Positions 7,135-16,374 are shown, counted from the first letter of the stretch. The stretch is 51,670 bases of DNA from Clostridia bacterium (GCA_017516315.1 JAFXDE010000032.1:1-51670); one strand, 5' to 3'. The notes: generated by a model not told the origin, from the sequence alone. Numbers and translations are program-made.

Positions 7135-8445
7135 ATGAAAAAATCCAATGCACTTGCCCTTATACCCATCGGGGTATTTGTGGTTTTCTATCTTTCACTC
7201 GGTGTGATATTTGAATATGTAATGAAAATTCCTATGGGCTTTTACAGCGTGCCTGTAGTTGTGGCCTTTCTCGTAGCACTTTTCGTGGCTGTATTGCAGA
7301 CCGGGGATGTGTCCTTAGACGAAAAGTTTGAAATAATGGGTAAGGGTGCAGGCGATAAAAATATTATCACTATGCTTATTATTTTTATGCTTGCAGGTAT
7401 TTTTGTAGGCGTTGTAGGACGAAGCTCTGCCGAAAGCGTAGCTTATTTTATGCTTTCCGTAACTCCGCCGAGACTCGCCGTAGCGGTTATTTTTATCGTA
7501 AGCTGTTTCGTTTCTACGGCTATGGGTACATCGGTAGGTACCATTACTCTTATAACTCCTATCGCTGTGGCTGTGGCAGACAGCTCCGGCTTCTCACTTC
7601 CTCTTTGTGTAGGTACGGTAGTAGGCGGTGCTATGTTCGGCGACAACCTTTCCTTTATTTCAGATACGACTATCGCCGCCTGTAACGGTCAGGGCTGTAA
7701 GATGAAGGATAAATTCCGCACAAATGTGGCTGTCGTTGTACCTGCGGCTATTATTACTCTTGCGCTCATTCTCACTTTATCGATGAAGGCAGACATAACC
7801 GAAAGCATAAGCAAAGAGTATAATCTCCTGCAGATTATACCCTATGTTCTCGTTCTTATCAGCGGTATATTAGGCGTGAATGTGTTTATTACCCTTCTTA
7901 TCGGTATAGCTTCGGGAAGTATCATTATGCTTGCCGCAGGAGATGTAAGCTTTGTAGAGCTTATGGCGAATATGGGTGCCGGTGCATCGGGTATGTTTGA
8001 GACCTCTATGGTAGCCATTCTCGTTGCCTGCCTGTGCGCACTTATCAAGCATAACGGCGGCTTCGAGGCTCTCCTTACGGGAATCCGCCGTATTTTCCGG
8101 GGCAGAAAGGGCGGTCAGCTCGGCATCGGTCTCTTAGTAGGACTTATGGATATTGCTACGGCCAATAATACCGTAGCTATCGTTATGGCTAATCCTATTG
8201 CTTCCGAAATGGCTGAGGAATACGGTATCTCGAAAAGAAAGACAGCTTCTATCCTCGATACCTTCTCCTGTATCGCTCAGGGCTTCCTTCCCTACGGTGC
8301 ACAGATATTAGTGGCACTTTCAGCTGTAAGCACTCTGGGCTATGAGCTGTCTGCCTTCAGCGTTATTAAAAATCTTTTCTATCCTATGCTTCTTCTTTTA
8401 AGCTCATTGATATTTATCTTCATAATTCCTGAAAAGAAAAAATAA
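7135..8445 (+). CDS. Na+/H+ antiporter, NhaC family
   Basis: A 436-residue polytopic membrane protein with about eleven hydrophobic segments. The NhaC family core is clear: TAMGTSVGTITLITPIAVAVA and then GGAMFGDNLSFISDTTIAA (about 162-181), whose polar residues line the ion path. A second conserved region near 336-360 (DIATANNTVAIVMANPIA) lies in the C-terminal repeat. Such proteins exchange Na+ for H+, or antiport small organic solutes. AAGGAGAG gives a strong ribosome site. A small membrane gene and an alpha/beta hydrolase follow closely, which suggests one transcript. Confidence 0.85.
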   Translation: MKKSNALALIPIGVFVVFYLSLGVIFEYVMKIPMGFYSVPVVVAFLVALFVAVLQTGDVSLDEKFEIMGKGAGDKNIITMLIIFMLAGIFVGVVGRSSAESVAYFMLSVTPPRLAVAVIFIVSCFVSTAMGTSVGTITLITPIAVAVADSSGFSLPLCVGTVVGGAMFGDNLSFISDTTIAACNGQGCKMKDKFRTNVAVVVPAAIITLALILTLSMKADITESISKEYNLLQIIPYVLVLISGILGVNVFITLLIGIASGSIIMLAAGDVSFVELMANMGAGASGMFETSMVAILVACLCALIKHNGGFEALLTGIRRIFRGRKGGQLGIGLLVGLMDIATANNTVAIVMANPIASEMAEEYGISKRKTASILDTFSCIAQGFLPYGAQILVALSAVSTLGYELSAFSVIKNLFYPMLLLLSSLIFIFIIPEKKK

Positions 8446-8461
8446 ATTACGGAGAAAAAGT

Positions 8462-8806
8462 ATGTCAGAATTTTTAGAACAGATAGAGCATGTAGTTGAT
8501 TCTATCCTTCCCGATAAGGATGAGCTTGTTCATAAGGAGCATCCTAAAACAGATTATATTATGCTTATTGTCCGTAATCTTCTGGTAGGTGTGGCTACAG
8601 TATTTTTTCTGCTGTCCTTCTTTTTCGAGGACGCACATCATATTTTGAGAGCCGTAGGATATTTCGGCGGTGCGGGTGCTTACCTTTTCGAGTGCCTTTT
8701 GCTGACGGACTGCTTCAGAGTCAGAGTGGCGCACAAAGAATTATTTATGGTTTACTGTCTGGGGCCTCTTTATCTGATTATGGGATTAGGCTATGTTCTT
8801 AAGTAA
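8462..8806 (+). CDS. small membrane protein, unknown function
   Basis: A 114-residue protein with an acidic soluble N-terminus (residues 1-33, MSEFLEQIEHVVDSILPDKD) and three hydrophobic helices at about 34-52, 60-77 and 92-112. I do not recognise the family. The start follows ACGGAG by 7 nt. It lies 16 nt after the NhaC gene and 12 nt before an exported hydrolase, so it is probably co-transcribed with both. Confidence 0.65.
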   Translation: MSEFLEQIEHVVDSILPDKDELVHKEHPKTDYIMLIVRNLLVGVATVFFLLSFFFEDAHHILRAVGYFGGAGAYLFECLLLTDCFRVRVAHKELFMVYCLGPLYLIMGLGYVLK

Positions 8807-8818
8807 GGGGGAAATAAA

Positions 8819-9658
8819 ATGAAAAAAAGTAAAAAGCTTCTTATAGCCGCAGGCTGTGTGGCTCTTGCCGCTGCAATAGGTGTGGCAGGCTGGAAAACGG
8901 CTGTCCGTCATGCTTCAAAGGAGCATAACCTCATAACTCTTGACACCGGCTCGGTGCCTTCACCTGTGACGGAGTTTACGGAGCACGACATTCAGCTCAG
9001 TGAGGTAAGGATGCACTATGCGGTTTACGGTGAAGAGGGTTATCCGCTTATACTCATTCACGGTAACGGCGGAGATAAGAATTCACTTGCTGAGGCTGCG
9101 TCCTATCTCGCCAATGACTACAGGGTTTATGTTCCGGAAAGCCGATGTCACGGACAGAGCAGTGATCCGGGGGTGATTTCCTATGACCTTATGGCAAAGG
9201 ATCTGAAGGAGTTCTGTGAGGCGCTGAATATAGAAAAGCCGTATATTATGGGACACAGTGACGGCGGTATAAATGCACTCACTTTCGCCTATACCTATCC
9301 CGACCTTCCCGGAGCTGTCATTTCCTGCGGTGCAAACAGCACTCCCGAAACCTTCAAGCCTTATTTTACTGTAGGTGTAAAGGTGCTGAACCTTTTCAAG
9401 CCCAGCATACTTAACGATATGATGCTCACTCTTCCTCAGATGACGGCAGAGCTTTTGTCGAAGATAACCTGCCCCGCATACATAGTAGCAGGGGAAAATG
9501 ATATAATGTGGCTTAGTGATACGGCATATATCCGCAGCTGTATAACATCCCGAAGCGATGTCGCCATAATCAAGGGTGCAAATCATTCCTCCTACATTTC
9601 GCAGGACGGTAAGCAGGCTTATGTGCTGGCAAAGAACTATTTCGATTCATTGAAGTAA
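8819..9658 (+). CDS. membrane-anchored alpha/beta hydrolase
   Basis: A 279-residue protein. The N-terminal segment KKLLIAAGCVALAAAIGVAGW is a signal anchor or an uncleaved signal peptide, which places the enzyme outside the cell. The alpha/beta hydrolase fold follows. The oxyanion segment is LIHGNGGDKNS, the nucleophile Ser146 lies in MGHSDGG, an acidic residue lies in GENDIMW, and the late histidine lies in GANHSSY. The substrate cannot be told from sequence; related proteins are esterases or lipases. It is third in the NhaC transcript and ends at a bidirectional terminator. Confidence 0.82.
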   Translation: MKKSKKLLIAAGCVALAAAIGVAGWKTAVRHASKEHNLITLDTGSVPSPVTEFTEHDIQLSEVRMHYAVYGEEGYPLILIHGNGGDKNSLAEAASYLANDYRVYVPESRCHGQSSDPGVISYDLMAKDLKEFCEALNIEKPYIMGHSDGGINALTFAYTYPDLPGAVISCGANSTPETFKPYFTVGVKVLNLFKPSILNDMMLTLPQMTAELLSKITCPAYIVAGENDIMWLSDTAYIRSCITSRSDVAIIKGANHSSYISQDGKQAYVLAKNYFDSLK

Positions 9659-9667
9659 AAAAGAAAA

Positions 9668-9702
9668 GACCGTTGCCTGGCCTTAAAGGTCATCCAACGG
9701 TC
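9668..9702. terminator. bidirectional terminator
   Basis: GACCGTTG (9668-9675) pairs with CAACGGTC (9695-9702), with an inner TGGCC/GGTCA helix. T-rich tracts flank it on the plus side (ATTATTTTATT), and the minus side reads CTTTTCTTTTTT. It separates two convergent genes. Confidence 0.8.
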
Positions 9703-9708
9703 ATTATT

Positions 9709-10182
9709 TTATTCCTCAGGTAATTTGCAAACATCTACCCAGCCGTCACATTCGCTGAATTTTTCCAGCTCCTCCATATTGAGCTCTATGGCGCTGTTAC
9801 TGCTTCCCACGGCAGGGAAAACAGTTTCGAAGCGCTTAAGGCTTTCGTCAAGGTAAACCTTAACGCCCTCGTTTATGCCGAAGGGGCATACACCGCCGAC
9901 GCTGTGACCTATCATTTCATCTACCTGCTCGAAGGTGAGCATTTTAGCCTTCTGTGAGAAGGTCTGCTTGAATTTTTTATTGTCTACCTTAGCGTCTCCT
10001 GCGGCTACGACTAAAATCGCACCGTCATTAAGGAGGAAGGAGAGGGTTTTGGCTATCCTTTTTCCCTCGGTGTTAAGGGCTTTGGCTGCAAGCTCTACCG
10101 TAGCGCTCGAAACCTCGAACTCTAAAACTCTGTCCTCTGCGCCGTATTTTCTTAAGTGTTCTCTTCCTTTTTCTATCGACAA
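9709..10182 (-). CDS. YbaK/EbsC-type aminoacyl-tRNA deacylase
   Basis: A 157-residue single-domain protein of the YbaK/ProX editing superfamily, which clears mischarged tRNA such as Cys-tRNA(Pro) or Ala-tRNA(Pro). Family features are the lysine in GKRIAKTLSF, VVAAGDAKVD, and GHSVGGVCPFG followed by VKVYLDESL. It acts in the cytoplasm in translation quality control. I prefer TTG 10182 (MSIEKGREHL), because AAAAAGGA lies 9 nt upstream. The ATG at 10191 would touch that site with no spacing. The gene has its own promoter and is convergent with the alpha/beta hydrolase. Confidence 0.87.
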   Translation of the reverse strand: MSIEKGREHLRKYGAEDRVLEFEVSSATVELAAKALNTEGKRIAKTLSFLLNDGAILVVAAGDAKVDNKKFKQTFSQKAKMLTFEQVDEMIGHSVGGVCPFGINEGVKVYLDESLKRFETVFPAVGSSNSAIELNMEELEKFSECDGWVDVCKLPEE

Positions 10183-10211
10183 GATAATCATTCCTTTTTG
10201 GTTTTTCTGTT

Positions 10212-10240
10212 ATTGTACTCCTCTTTTTATTTTAAGTCAA
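10212..10240 (-). promoter_or_regulatory. promoter of the YbaK gene
   Basis: On the minus strand, TTGACT (10235-10240), a 17-nt spacer and TACAAT (10212-10217) sit just upstream of the gene, back to back with the helicase promoter. Confidence 0.75.
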
Positions 10241-10258
10241 ATATTTTATTCAAATCGG

Positions 10259-10287
10259 TTGTTTTTTTCTCGGTTTTAATGTAAAAT
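10259..10287 (+). promoter_or_regulatory. promoter of the pcrA gene
   Basis: TTGTTT (10259-10264), a 17-nt spacer and TAAAAT (10282-10287) lie about 33 nt before the helicase start. Confidence 0.6.
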
Positions 10288-10319
10288 TAGATGATATGTT
10301 TAATTATAAGAGGTAAATT

Positions 10320-12707
10320 ATGGCATCAAAGGAATTTTTAGAATTAAGAAAAAAGATAATAGAAAAAGATTTTAAATATATGAACGATAAGCAAAGGGAG
10401 GCAATCTTTCAGGTAAAGGGTCCCGTGCTTATTTTGGCAGGTGCGGGAAGCGGAAAGACTACGGTTATCGTTAACCGCATAGCTAATATTGTAAAGTACG
10501 GTGATGCTTATAAAAGCAAGGAGGTAGCCTTTGAGCCCAGTGAAAGAGATATGAGGCTTATGAGAGCGTATCTTGACGGAGAAGAGGATGCACTTTTCGA
10601 CATCGAAGACCTTCTTTCCGTAGAGCCTGCGAGACCCTGGCAGATACTTGCCATCACCTTCACCAATAAGGCGGCTAATGAGCTTAAGGAAAGACTCGAA
10701 AAAATGCTCGGCGAGGAAGCGAAGGAGATCTGGGCATCTACCTTCCATTCCAGCTGCGTGAGAATACTGCGCCGTGACGGTCAGGTCTTAGGCTACTCTA
10801 AAAGCTTTACCATCTATGATACCGATGACACGAAGCGCCTTATTAAGGAATGTCAGAGACAGCTGGGTATCAGCGATGCGAACCTTCCCCATAAAACTAT
10901 TCTGAACGAAATCAGCCACGCCAAGGACAGTCTTGTTTCACCCGATGACTACATCGCATCTGCAGGCAAGGATGCCAGAAAGGCACAGATCGGCAAGGTT
11001 TATAAGATGTACCAGAAGGTGCTGAAAAACGCCGATGCCATGGACTTCGACGATATTATCGTAAATACCGTAAAGCTTCTCGAAGAGTACGACGACGTAA
11101 GAGAATATTATCAGAAAAAATTCCGATATATTATGGTCGATGAATATCAGGATACCAACCACGCTCAGTATAAGCTGACAGAGCTTTTGGCGGGAGGACA
11201 CAGAAATATCTGTGTAGTAGGTGACGATGATCAGAGTATTTATCGCTTCCGAGGAGCTACTATAGAAAATATTATGAGCTTCGAGCACCGATATGCCGAA
11301 TCAAGCATCATCCGTCTCGAGCAGAATTACCGATCGACACAGACTATTTTAGATGTAGCCAATGAGGTTATTTCAAACAATAAAAAGAGAAAAGGCAAAA
11401 GCCTGTGGACGGCAAACGGCGGCGGTGACAAGGTAGTTATAAATACTGCCTATGATGAAACCGACGAGGCCAAATTCATTACCGAGATCATCGAAGAGAA
11501 TGTAAGCTCGGGTAAATTTACCTTCAGTGACCACGCTGTTCTTTACAGAATGAATGCTCAGTCAAACACCATCGAAAACGTTCTGGTAAGAGCAGGTATT
11601 CCTTACCGTATTATCGGTGGCTACCGATTCTACGAAAGAGCTGAAATAAGAGATGCTATCGCTTATCTTACCATTCTTAATAATCCTAATGATAATGTGA
11701 AGCTTCGCAGAATAGTGAATGTACCGAAAAGAGGTATCGGCGATACCACCGTAAACAAGGCAAGCGAAATAGCCTCGGGTCTCGGCATCAGTCTTTTTGA
11801 GGTGTTCTCTCACGCTGACGAATACGAAAGCCTTAAGCGAAGCGCTAAAAAGCTTATGGAGTTTACCTCTACTATCGATGCTGTGAGAGCTAATGTGGAT
11901 AAGGTGCCTCTCGATGAGCTCTTTGAGGATATCATCCGCAGAACCGAATATATGGCACATCTCCGTCTCGATAAGGAAAAGGGCTCGGAAAGAGTGGAAA
12001 ATATCTATGAATTGGTAACCAACCTTAAAAACTATCAGTCGGAAAACGAAGAGGTAACTCTTTCGGGCTTCCTTGAAGAGGTCGCACTTATGACCGATAT
12101 AGACAGTTATAATGCTCAGCAGGATGCGGTGGTGCTTATGACCATTCATTCCTCTAAGGGCCTCGAATTCCCCGTGGTATTTTTGCCCGGTATGGAGGAA
12201 AGCATCTTCCCGGGTGTCCAGAGTATGTTTAATCCCGACGATGTGGAGGAGGAAAGAAGACTCGCCTATGTAGGTATCACGAGAGCCAAAAGAAAGCTTT
12301 TTATCTCTCATGCCAATTCCCGTATGCTTTTTGGTACCACACAGAGAAATCTTCCCTCACGGTTTGTTATAGAAATTCCCGACGCTCTTACCGAAAGAAC
12401 GGGAAGAAGACCTACCTCACAAATGTCCTTTGAAGCGTTGGCGAGAGGGGATTACGAAAGAGAGGACAGAAGCTTTTCAGGAAACGGTTATCTTTCGAGA
12501 AACAGAGTACAGCCCACGAAAAAAGCAGCTCCCGTTTCTACGGAAACCTATGCTGTGGGCGACACCGTAATGCACAAGGTATTCGGAAAGGGTGTCATTC
12601 TCTCGGCGAAGCCTATGGCAAACGATTTTATGCTTGAAATTGCCTTTGAAGGCGGAAGCACGAAAAAGCTTATGGCAAACTTTGCAAAATTGACTAAGGT
12701 AAAATAA
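10320..12707 (+). CDS. pcrA: ATP-dependent DNA helicase PcrA/UvrD
   Basis: A 795-residue superfamily 1A helicase that unwinds DNA 3' to 5' in repair and replication. The motifs are complete: Walker A GAGSGKT (42-48), motif Ia AITFTNKAA, Walker B VDEYQDT (about 273-279), motif III GDDDQSIYRFRGA, motif IV QNYRST, motif V MTIHSSKGLEFPVV and motif VI YVGITRAKRKL. The C-terminus ends in the PcrA Tudor-like module (VMHKVFGKGVI). About 50 extra acidic residues sit between motif I and motif Ia compared with Bacillus PcrA. AAGAGG lies 6 nt before ATG 10320. The gene stands alone with its own promoter. Confidence 0.95.
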   Translation: MASKEFLELRKKIIEKDFKYMNDKQREAIFQVKGPVLILAGAGSGKTTVIVNRIANIVKYGDAYKSKEVAFEPSERDMRLMRAYLDGEEDALFDIEDLLSVEPARPWQILAITFTNKAANELKERLEKMLGEEAKEIWASTFHSSCVRILRRDGQVLGYSKSFTIYDTDDTKRLIKECQRQLGISDANLPHKTILNEISHAKDSLVSPDDYIASAGKDARKAQIGKVYKMYQKVLKNADAMDFDDIIVNTVKLLEEYDDVREYYQKKFRYIMVDEYQDTNHAQYKLTELLAGGHRNICVVGDDDQSIYRFRGATIENIMSFEHRYAESSIIRLEQNYRSTQTILDVANEVISNNKKRKGKSLWTANGGGDKVVINTAYDETDEAKFITEIIEENVSSGKFTFSDHAVLYRMNAQSNTIENVLVRAGIPYRIIGGYRFYERAEIRDAIAYLTILNNPNDNVKLRRIVNVPKRGIGDTTVNKASEIASGLGISLFEVFSHADEYESLKRSAKKLMEFTSTIDAVRANVDKVPLDELFEDIIRRTEYMAHLRLDKEKGSERVENIYELVTNLKNYQSENEEVTLSGFLEEVALMTDIDSYNAQQDAVVLMTIHSSKGLEFPVVFLPGMEESIFPGVQSMFNPDDVEEERRLAYVGITRAKRKLFISHANSRMLFGTTQRNLPSRFVIEIPDALTERTGRRPTSQMSFEALARGDYEREDRSFSGNGYLSRNRVQPTKKAAPVSTETYAVGDTVMHKVFGKGVILSAKPMANDFMLEIAFEGGSTKKLMANFAKLTKVK

Positions 12708-12741
12708 ACAAAGCTTTGCTGTCAGTTCAGTTATTGCTGAA

Positions 12742-12790
12742 AAGAAATGATTCTGCAGGAAAACGGCTTACCGTGTCCGCAGATAAAAAT
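12742..12790. repeat. REP-like palindromic repeat, copy 2
   Basis: An interrupted hairpin: CTGC/GCAG, GGA/TCC and ACGG/CCGT arms with a CTTA loop (12753-12782). The flanks AAATGATTC and an A-rich tail match copy 1 at 2505-2550, and the 3' arm CCGTGTCCGCA is identical. It sits 30 nt before the GH28 start. Confidence 0.5.
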
Positions 12791-12813
12791 AAACCTAAAG
12801 CGAGGTAAAAACA

Positions 12814-14169
12814 ATGAAGCTTTATAATGTAAAGGATTTCGGTGCTGTCTGTGACGGAAAGCACGATGACGGCGATGCTATACAGAAGGCTATTGACACC
12901 TGTACGGCTGAGGGCGGCGGCACGGTTATTCTCGGCGCAGGTGAATATTACAGCCACTCCATTCAGATGAAAAAGAATGTAGAGCTTTATCTGCAGAAGG
13001 GCGCACATCTTAAAGCCAGCGCAGACATTAACTCCTATATCAGACCCTGTGAAACTATCAATGACCCGAAGACAGCTCTTGTGGGAAATCCCGTGACAGG
13101 TAAGCCTTCCTTCGCTTTCATTTACGGTTACGGTGCAGATAATGCTGCCATCAGCGGTGAGGGTGTAATCGACGGTAACTGCTATGCCTTCGTTGAAAGA
13201 AAGAGTCAGTATTATGTTACGGGTAATTTCTATCCCAGACCGACGGTTATCTATATCGAAAACAGCTATCATATAACTGTAAAGGATGTTACGGTGAAGG
13301 ATGCTCCCTTCTGGACGCTGCATCCCGCAGGCTGTGACGATGTGCTTATTTCAAACATCCGTATTCTCAATCCCATTGATGTTGCAAACAGCGACGGTAT
13401 TGACCCGGACCACTGTTCTAATGTGAGAATAGTCGGTTGTCATGTGGTCTGTGCCGATGACTGTATCTGTCTTAAGGCATCCAAGGGTAACAGTGAATAC
13501 GGTCCCTGCGAAAACATCGTAATTACGGGATGCACGCTTACCTCTACCTCTGCCGCGATCAAGATAGGAACAGAGGGTGTAGGCGATTTCAGAAATGTCA
13601 TCGTGGATAATTGTGTTATTTCTAAGTCTAATCGAGGTATTTCTATTCAGATAAGAGACTGCGGTAATGTAGAAAATGTAAGCTTTTCTAACATCATCAT
13701 TGAAACACGCCGCTTTTGTCCGGACTGGTGGGGAAGTGCAGAGCCTATAGCTATTACTGCTTTCAGAAGAGACGAAAATACTGTCTGCGGTCATATTAAG
13801 AATATCCGCTTCAGTAATATCACCTGTAAGGGTGAAAACGGTATTCTCGTTCACGGCACAGAGGATAATCCTATTGAAGATGTCACCTTTGAAAATGTAA
13901 GGGTAACCTTAGATAAAACCTCGAAATGGGACTGCGGTATCTATGATCTACGTCCGGCCATAGATTACGGCATCACGGAAAGCAAAAACTCCTGTATTTT
14001 CATAAAGAACGCCAAGGATGTTTCTATCCGTAAAACCAAGGCTCTTTTCGGTAATATCTGCGACAGCTATGCCTACGGTCTTTACTGTGAAAATGTTAAA
14101 AACTTAGAAACTGAAGGCGTTTATGCCGAAAGTGCATCTGAGAATTATGAAAATATAAAAATTATCTGA
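12814..14169 (+). CDS. glycoside hydrolase family 28 (polygalacturonase-like)
   Basis: A 451-residue right-handed beta-helix enzyme of GH28, which cuts or trims galacturonic acid polymers of pectin. The N-terminal pectate-lyase-like start VKDFGAVCDGKHDDGDAIQK leads to the active-site motifs NSDGIDPDHC (about 192-201) and ADDCICLK (about 213-220), which supply the catalytic aspartates. GTEGVGDFRN follows. The classical exo/endo histidine segment is less clear. There is no signal peptide, so it probably works on imported oligogalacturonides. The start follows GCGAGG by 8 nt. It appears monocistronic. Confidence 0.88.
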   Translation: MKLYNVKDFGAVCDGKHDDGDAIQKAIDTCTAEGGGTVILGAGEYYSHSIQMKKNVELYLQKGAHLKASADINSYIRPCETINDPKTALVGNPVTGKPSFAFIYGYGADNAAISGEGVIDGNCYAFVERKSQYYVTGNFYPRPTVIYIENSYHITVKDVTVKDAPFWTLHPAGCDDVLISNIRILNPIDVANSDGIDPDHCSNVRIVGCHVVCADDCICLKASKGNSEYGPCENIVITGCTLTSTSAAIKIGTEGVGDFRNVIVDNCVISKSNRGISIQIRDCGNVENVSFSNIIIETRRFCPDWWGSAEPIAITAFRRDENTVCGHIKNIRFSNITCKGENGILVHGTEDNPIEDVTFENVRVTLDKTSKWDCGIYDLRPAIDYGITESKNSCIFIKNAKDVSIRKTKALFGNICDSYAYGLYCENVKNLETEGVYAESASENYENIKII

Positions 14170-14188
14170 TAAAAAAAGCTTAAAACTC

Positions 14189-14217
14189 TTTACACTTTAC
14201 TTTATATTTAGTAGAAT
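14189..14217 (+). promoter_or_regulatory. promoter of the pyrH-frr-uppS operon
   Basis: TTTACA (14189-14194), a 17-nt spacer and TAGAAT (14212-14217) sit about 35 nt before pyrH. No comparable promoter was seen further along the operon, so it may drive the whole block to 25375. Confidence 0.75.
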
Positions 14218-14252
14218 ATATATCAAGAGAGAATAACGGAGGTATATACATT

Positions 14253-14960
14253 ATGGCAAGCAAGTATAAAAGAATACTCCTTAAGCTCAGCGGTGAGGTT
14301 TTAGCCGGCGAAGAGGGTAAGGGTATTAATTTCGATATTGTAAATGATGTCTGTCAGAGAATCAAAAAATGTACAGAGCTCGGCACACAGATAGGTCTCG
14401 TCGTAGGCGGAGGTAATTTCTGGCGAGGCAGAAGCAGCGGTGAAATGGACAGAACCAGAGCAGACCACATGGGTATGCTCGCTACCTGTATCAATGCTCT
14501 CGCTCTCTGTGACACACTCGAGCAGATGGGCGTAAAGGCTTATGTTCAGACTGCAATTTCCATGCCTCTCGTGGCTGACCCCTATACTAAAAGAGGCGCC
14601 GTTGAGCATCTCGAAAAGGGTGAGGTGGTTATCTTCGGTGCAGGTATCGGATGTCCTTTCTTCTCCACAGATACTACAGCAGCTTTGCGTGCAGCGGAAA
14701 TCGGTGCAGAGATTATCTTCAAGGCTACAAACGTAGACGGTGTTTATGATAAGGATCCGAACAAGTTTGCTGATGCCGTGAAGTTCGATACCCTTACACA
14801 TTCGGAGGTGCTTTCGAAGGGACTCAAGGTTATGGATGCCACAGCCGCTTCCCTTTGCAGAGACAATAACATAGACATTTTAGTTTTCAACCTTAATGAT
14901 TACGATAACATCGTAAGAGCTGTCGAGGGTGAAAATATCGGTACCGTAGTTAAGGAATAA
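14253..14960 (+). CDS. pyrH: UMP kinase
   Basis: A 235-residue amino-acid-kinase fold enzyme that phosphorylates UMP to UDP in pyrimidine nucleotide synthesis. The N-terminal [12 protein letters not shown] and [10 protein letters not shown] form the phosphate-binding loops. [20 protein letters not shown] and [11 protein letters not shown] are standard for bacterial PyrH, which is feedback-inhibited by UTP. CGGAGG gives a strong ribosome site. It opens the conserved translation/cell-envelope operon with frr immediately after. Confidence 0.97.
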   Translation: MASKYKRILLKLSGEVLAGEEGKGINFDIVNDVCQRIKKCTELGTQIGLVVGGGNFWRGRSSGEMDRTRADHMGMLATCINALALCDTLEQMGVKAYVQTAISMPLVADPYTKRGAVEHLEKGEVVIFGAGIGCPFFSTDTTAALRAAEIGAEIIFKATNVDGVYDKDPNKFADAVKFDTLTHSEVLSKGLKVMDATAASLCRDNNIDILVFNLNDYDNIVRAVEGENIGTVVKE

Positions 14961-15010
14961 TTTCCTTACAGATATAAAAACAAATTCTTTACATAAGAGA
15001 GGAAATAGTT

Positions 15011-15565
15011 ATGAAAACTGTATTTGAAACCGCAAAAACCAAGATGGGTAAAACCATAAATGCACTTGTATCTGAGTACGGCACAATCAGAGCCGGCAGA
15101 GCAAATCCTCAGATTCTCGATAAGGTTACCGTAGATTACTACGGCACCCCTACTCCCATTAATCAGCTCGCATCCGTTTCCGCTACAGAGGCGAGAGTTC
15201 TTACTATTCAGCCTTGGGATAAGAGTGTTCTCAAGGGCATCGAAAAGGCTATTCAGACCTCAGATATCGGCATCAATCCTCAGAACGACGGCTCAGTTAT
15301 CCGTCTTACATTCCCTCCTCTTACCGAGGACAGACGTAAGGAAATCGTAAAGGATATCCAGAAGATGGCTGAAAACTCAAAGGTGGCAGCCCGTTCTGTC
15401 CGTCGTGACTGCCTCGAAAAGCTCAAGGCTATGAAGAAGGCCTCCGAAATTACAGAGGACGACCTTAAGGACGGCGAAAAGGAAATTCAGAAAATCACCG
15501 ATAGCTTCATTAAGGAAATCGATGAAATCTCTGCCGCAAAGCAGAAGGAAATTATGGAAATCTAA
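15011..15565 (+). CDS. frr: ribosome recycling factor
   Basis: RRF splits post-termination ribosomes together with EF-G. The 184-residue length and the family stretches are standard: IRAGRANPQILDKVTVDYYG, TIQPWDKS, PPLTEDRRKEIVK and ARSVRRDCLEKLK. The protein is the usual two-domain form, a three-helix bundle plus a beta domain. It lies 50 nt after pyrH, and an internal hairpin separates it from uppS. Confidence 0.97.
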   Translation: MKTVFETAKTKMGKTINALVSEYGTIRAGRANPQILDKVTVDYYGTPTPINQLASVSATEARVLTIQPWDKSVLKGIEKAIQTSDIGINPQNDGSVIRLTFPPLTEDRRKEIVKDIQKMAENSKVAARSVRRDCLEKLKAMKKASEITEDDLKDGEKEIQKITDSFIKEIDEISAAKQKEIMEI

Positions 15566-15579
15566 GTATAGCTTTAATT

Positions 15580-15612
15580 TCAGGTGGCTGTTTCTTTGGG
15601 ACAGCCACTGTA
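15580..15612 (+). other. intra-operon hairpin between frr and uppS
   Basis: GTGGCTGT and ACAGCCAC form an 8-bp stem with a 9-nt loop in the frr-uppS gap. There is no U-run (TGTATGTCTTT follows), so it is more likely an mRNA processing or stabilising structure than a terminator. Confidence 0.5.
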
Positions 15613-15651
15613 TGTCTTTATTAACGGCATTGAAAACAGGAGTAAATATTT

Positions 15652-16374
15652 ATGGAAAAGAAATTTGAAATTCTCCCTGAGCATATAGCTATCATTATGG
15701 ACGGTAACGGCAGATGGGCTAAAAACCGCGGTTTGAAGCGTACTGAGGGCCATAAGGTCGGAGCAAAGGTCTTCGAGGAAATCTGCGAATACTGTGCTGA
15801 AATCGGTGTTAAGTATGTGACCTTCTATGCCTTTTCCACTGAAAACTGGAAAAGGTCTAAAATAGAGGTTACGGCTATAATGAATCTTTTCAGAGGCTAT
15901 CTTGACCGTATGCAGGAAAGAGTCCTCGAAAACGAAGAGGCAGGCTATCGTATCCGTTTTCTCGGTGCCAGAGAGGGTATGCCAAAGGATATAGTAAGCC
16001 GTATGGACGAAGTAGAAAAAAGAAGCGCCGATAAGACGAGAATCAATATCAATATCGCAGTAAACTACGGCTCAAGAGATGAAATAGTTCACGGTGTAAA
16101 GGATATAGTCCGTGCCGTACAGAACGGAGAAATCACAGTCGACGATATTGACGAAGAGCTTATCTCTTCTAATCTTTACACAGCGGGTCAGCCTGACCCT
16201 GACCTTATCATAAGACCAAGCGGTGAATACCGTCTTTCAAATTATCTTATGTGGCAGGCGGCGTACAGTGAAATTTACATCGACGATGTTCTCTGGCCTG
16301 ATTATACTCCGTCTGATTTGGACAGAGCAATCGAAGAATATTCTAAAAGAAACCGTCGCTTCGGCGGAGTTTAA
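15652..16374 (+). CDS. uppS: isoprenyl transferase (undecaprenyl diphosphate synthase)
   Basis: A 240-residue cis-prenyltransferase that extends farnesyl diphosphate with isopentenyl units to the C55 carrier lipid used for peptidoglycan and teichoic acid. The P-loop aspartate is in IIMDGNGRWAKNRG (residues 14-27). FYAFSTENWKR and the C-terminal RPSGEYRLSNYLMWQ and EIYIDDVLWPD are diagnostic. GGAGT precedes the start. Genes for its precursor pathway (dxr, ispG) lie in the same operon. Confidence 0.96.
   Translation: MEKKFEILPEHIAIIMDGNGRWAKNRGLKRTEGHKVGAKVFEEICEYCAEIGVKYVTFYAFSTENWKRSKIEVTAIMNLFRGYLDRMQERVLENEEAGYRIRFLGAREGMPKDIVSRMDEVEKRSADKTRININIAVNYGSRDEIVHGVKDIVRAVQNGEITVDDIDEELISSNLYTAGQPDPDLIIRPSGEYRLSNYLMWQAAYSEIYIDDVLWPDYTPSDLDRAIEEYSKRNRRFGGV

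Noticed and set aside
15580-15612. Terminator splitting the pyrH-frr and uppS-polC genes
   Set aside because: The hairpin lacks a U-run and no promoter was seen behind it, so it is listed only as an intra-operon structure.
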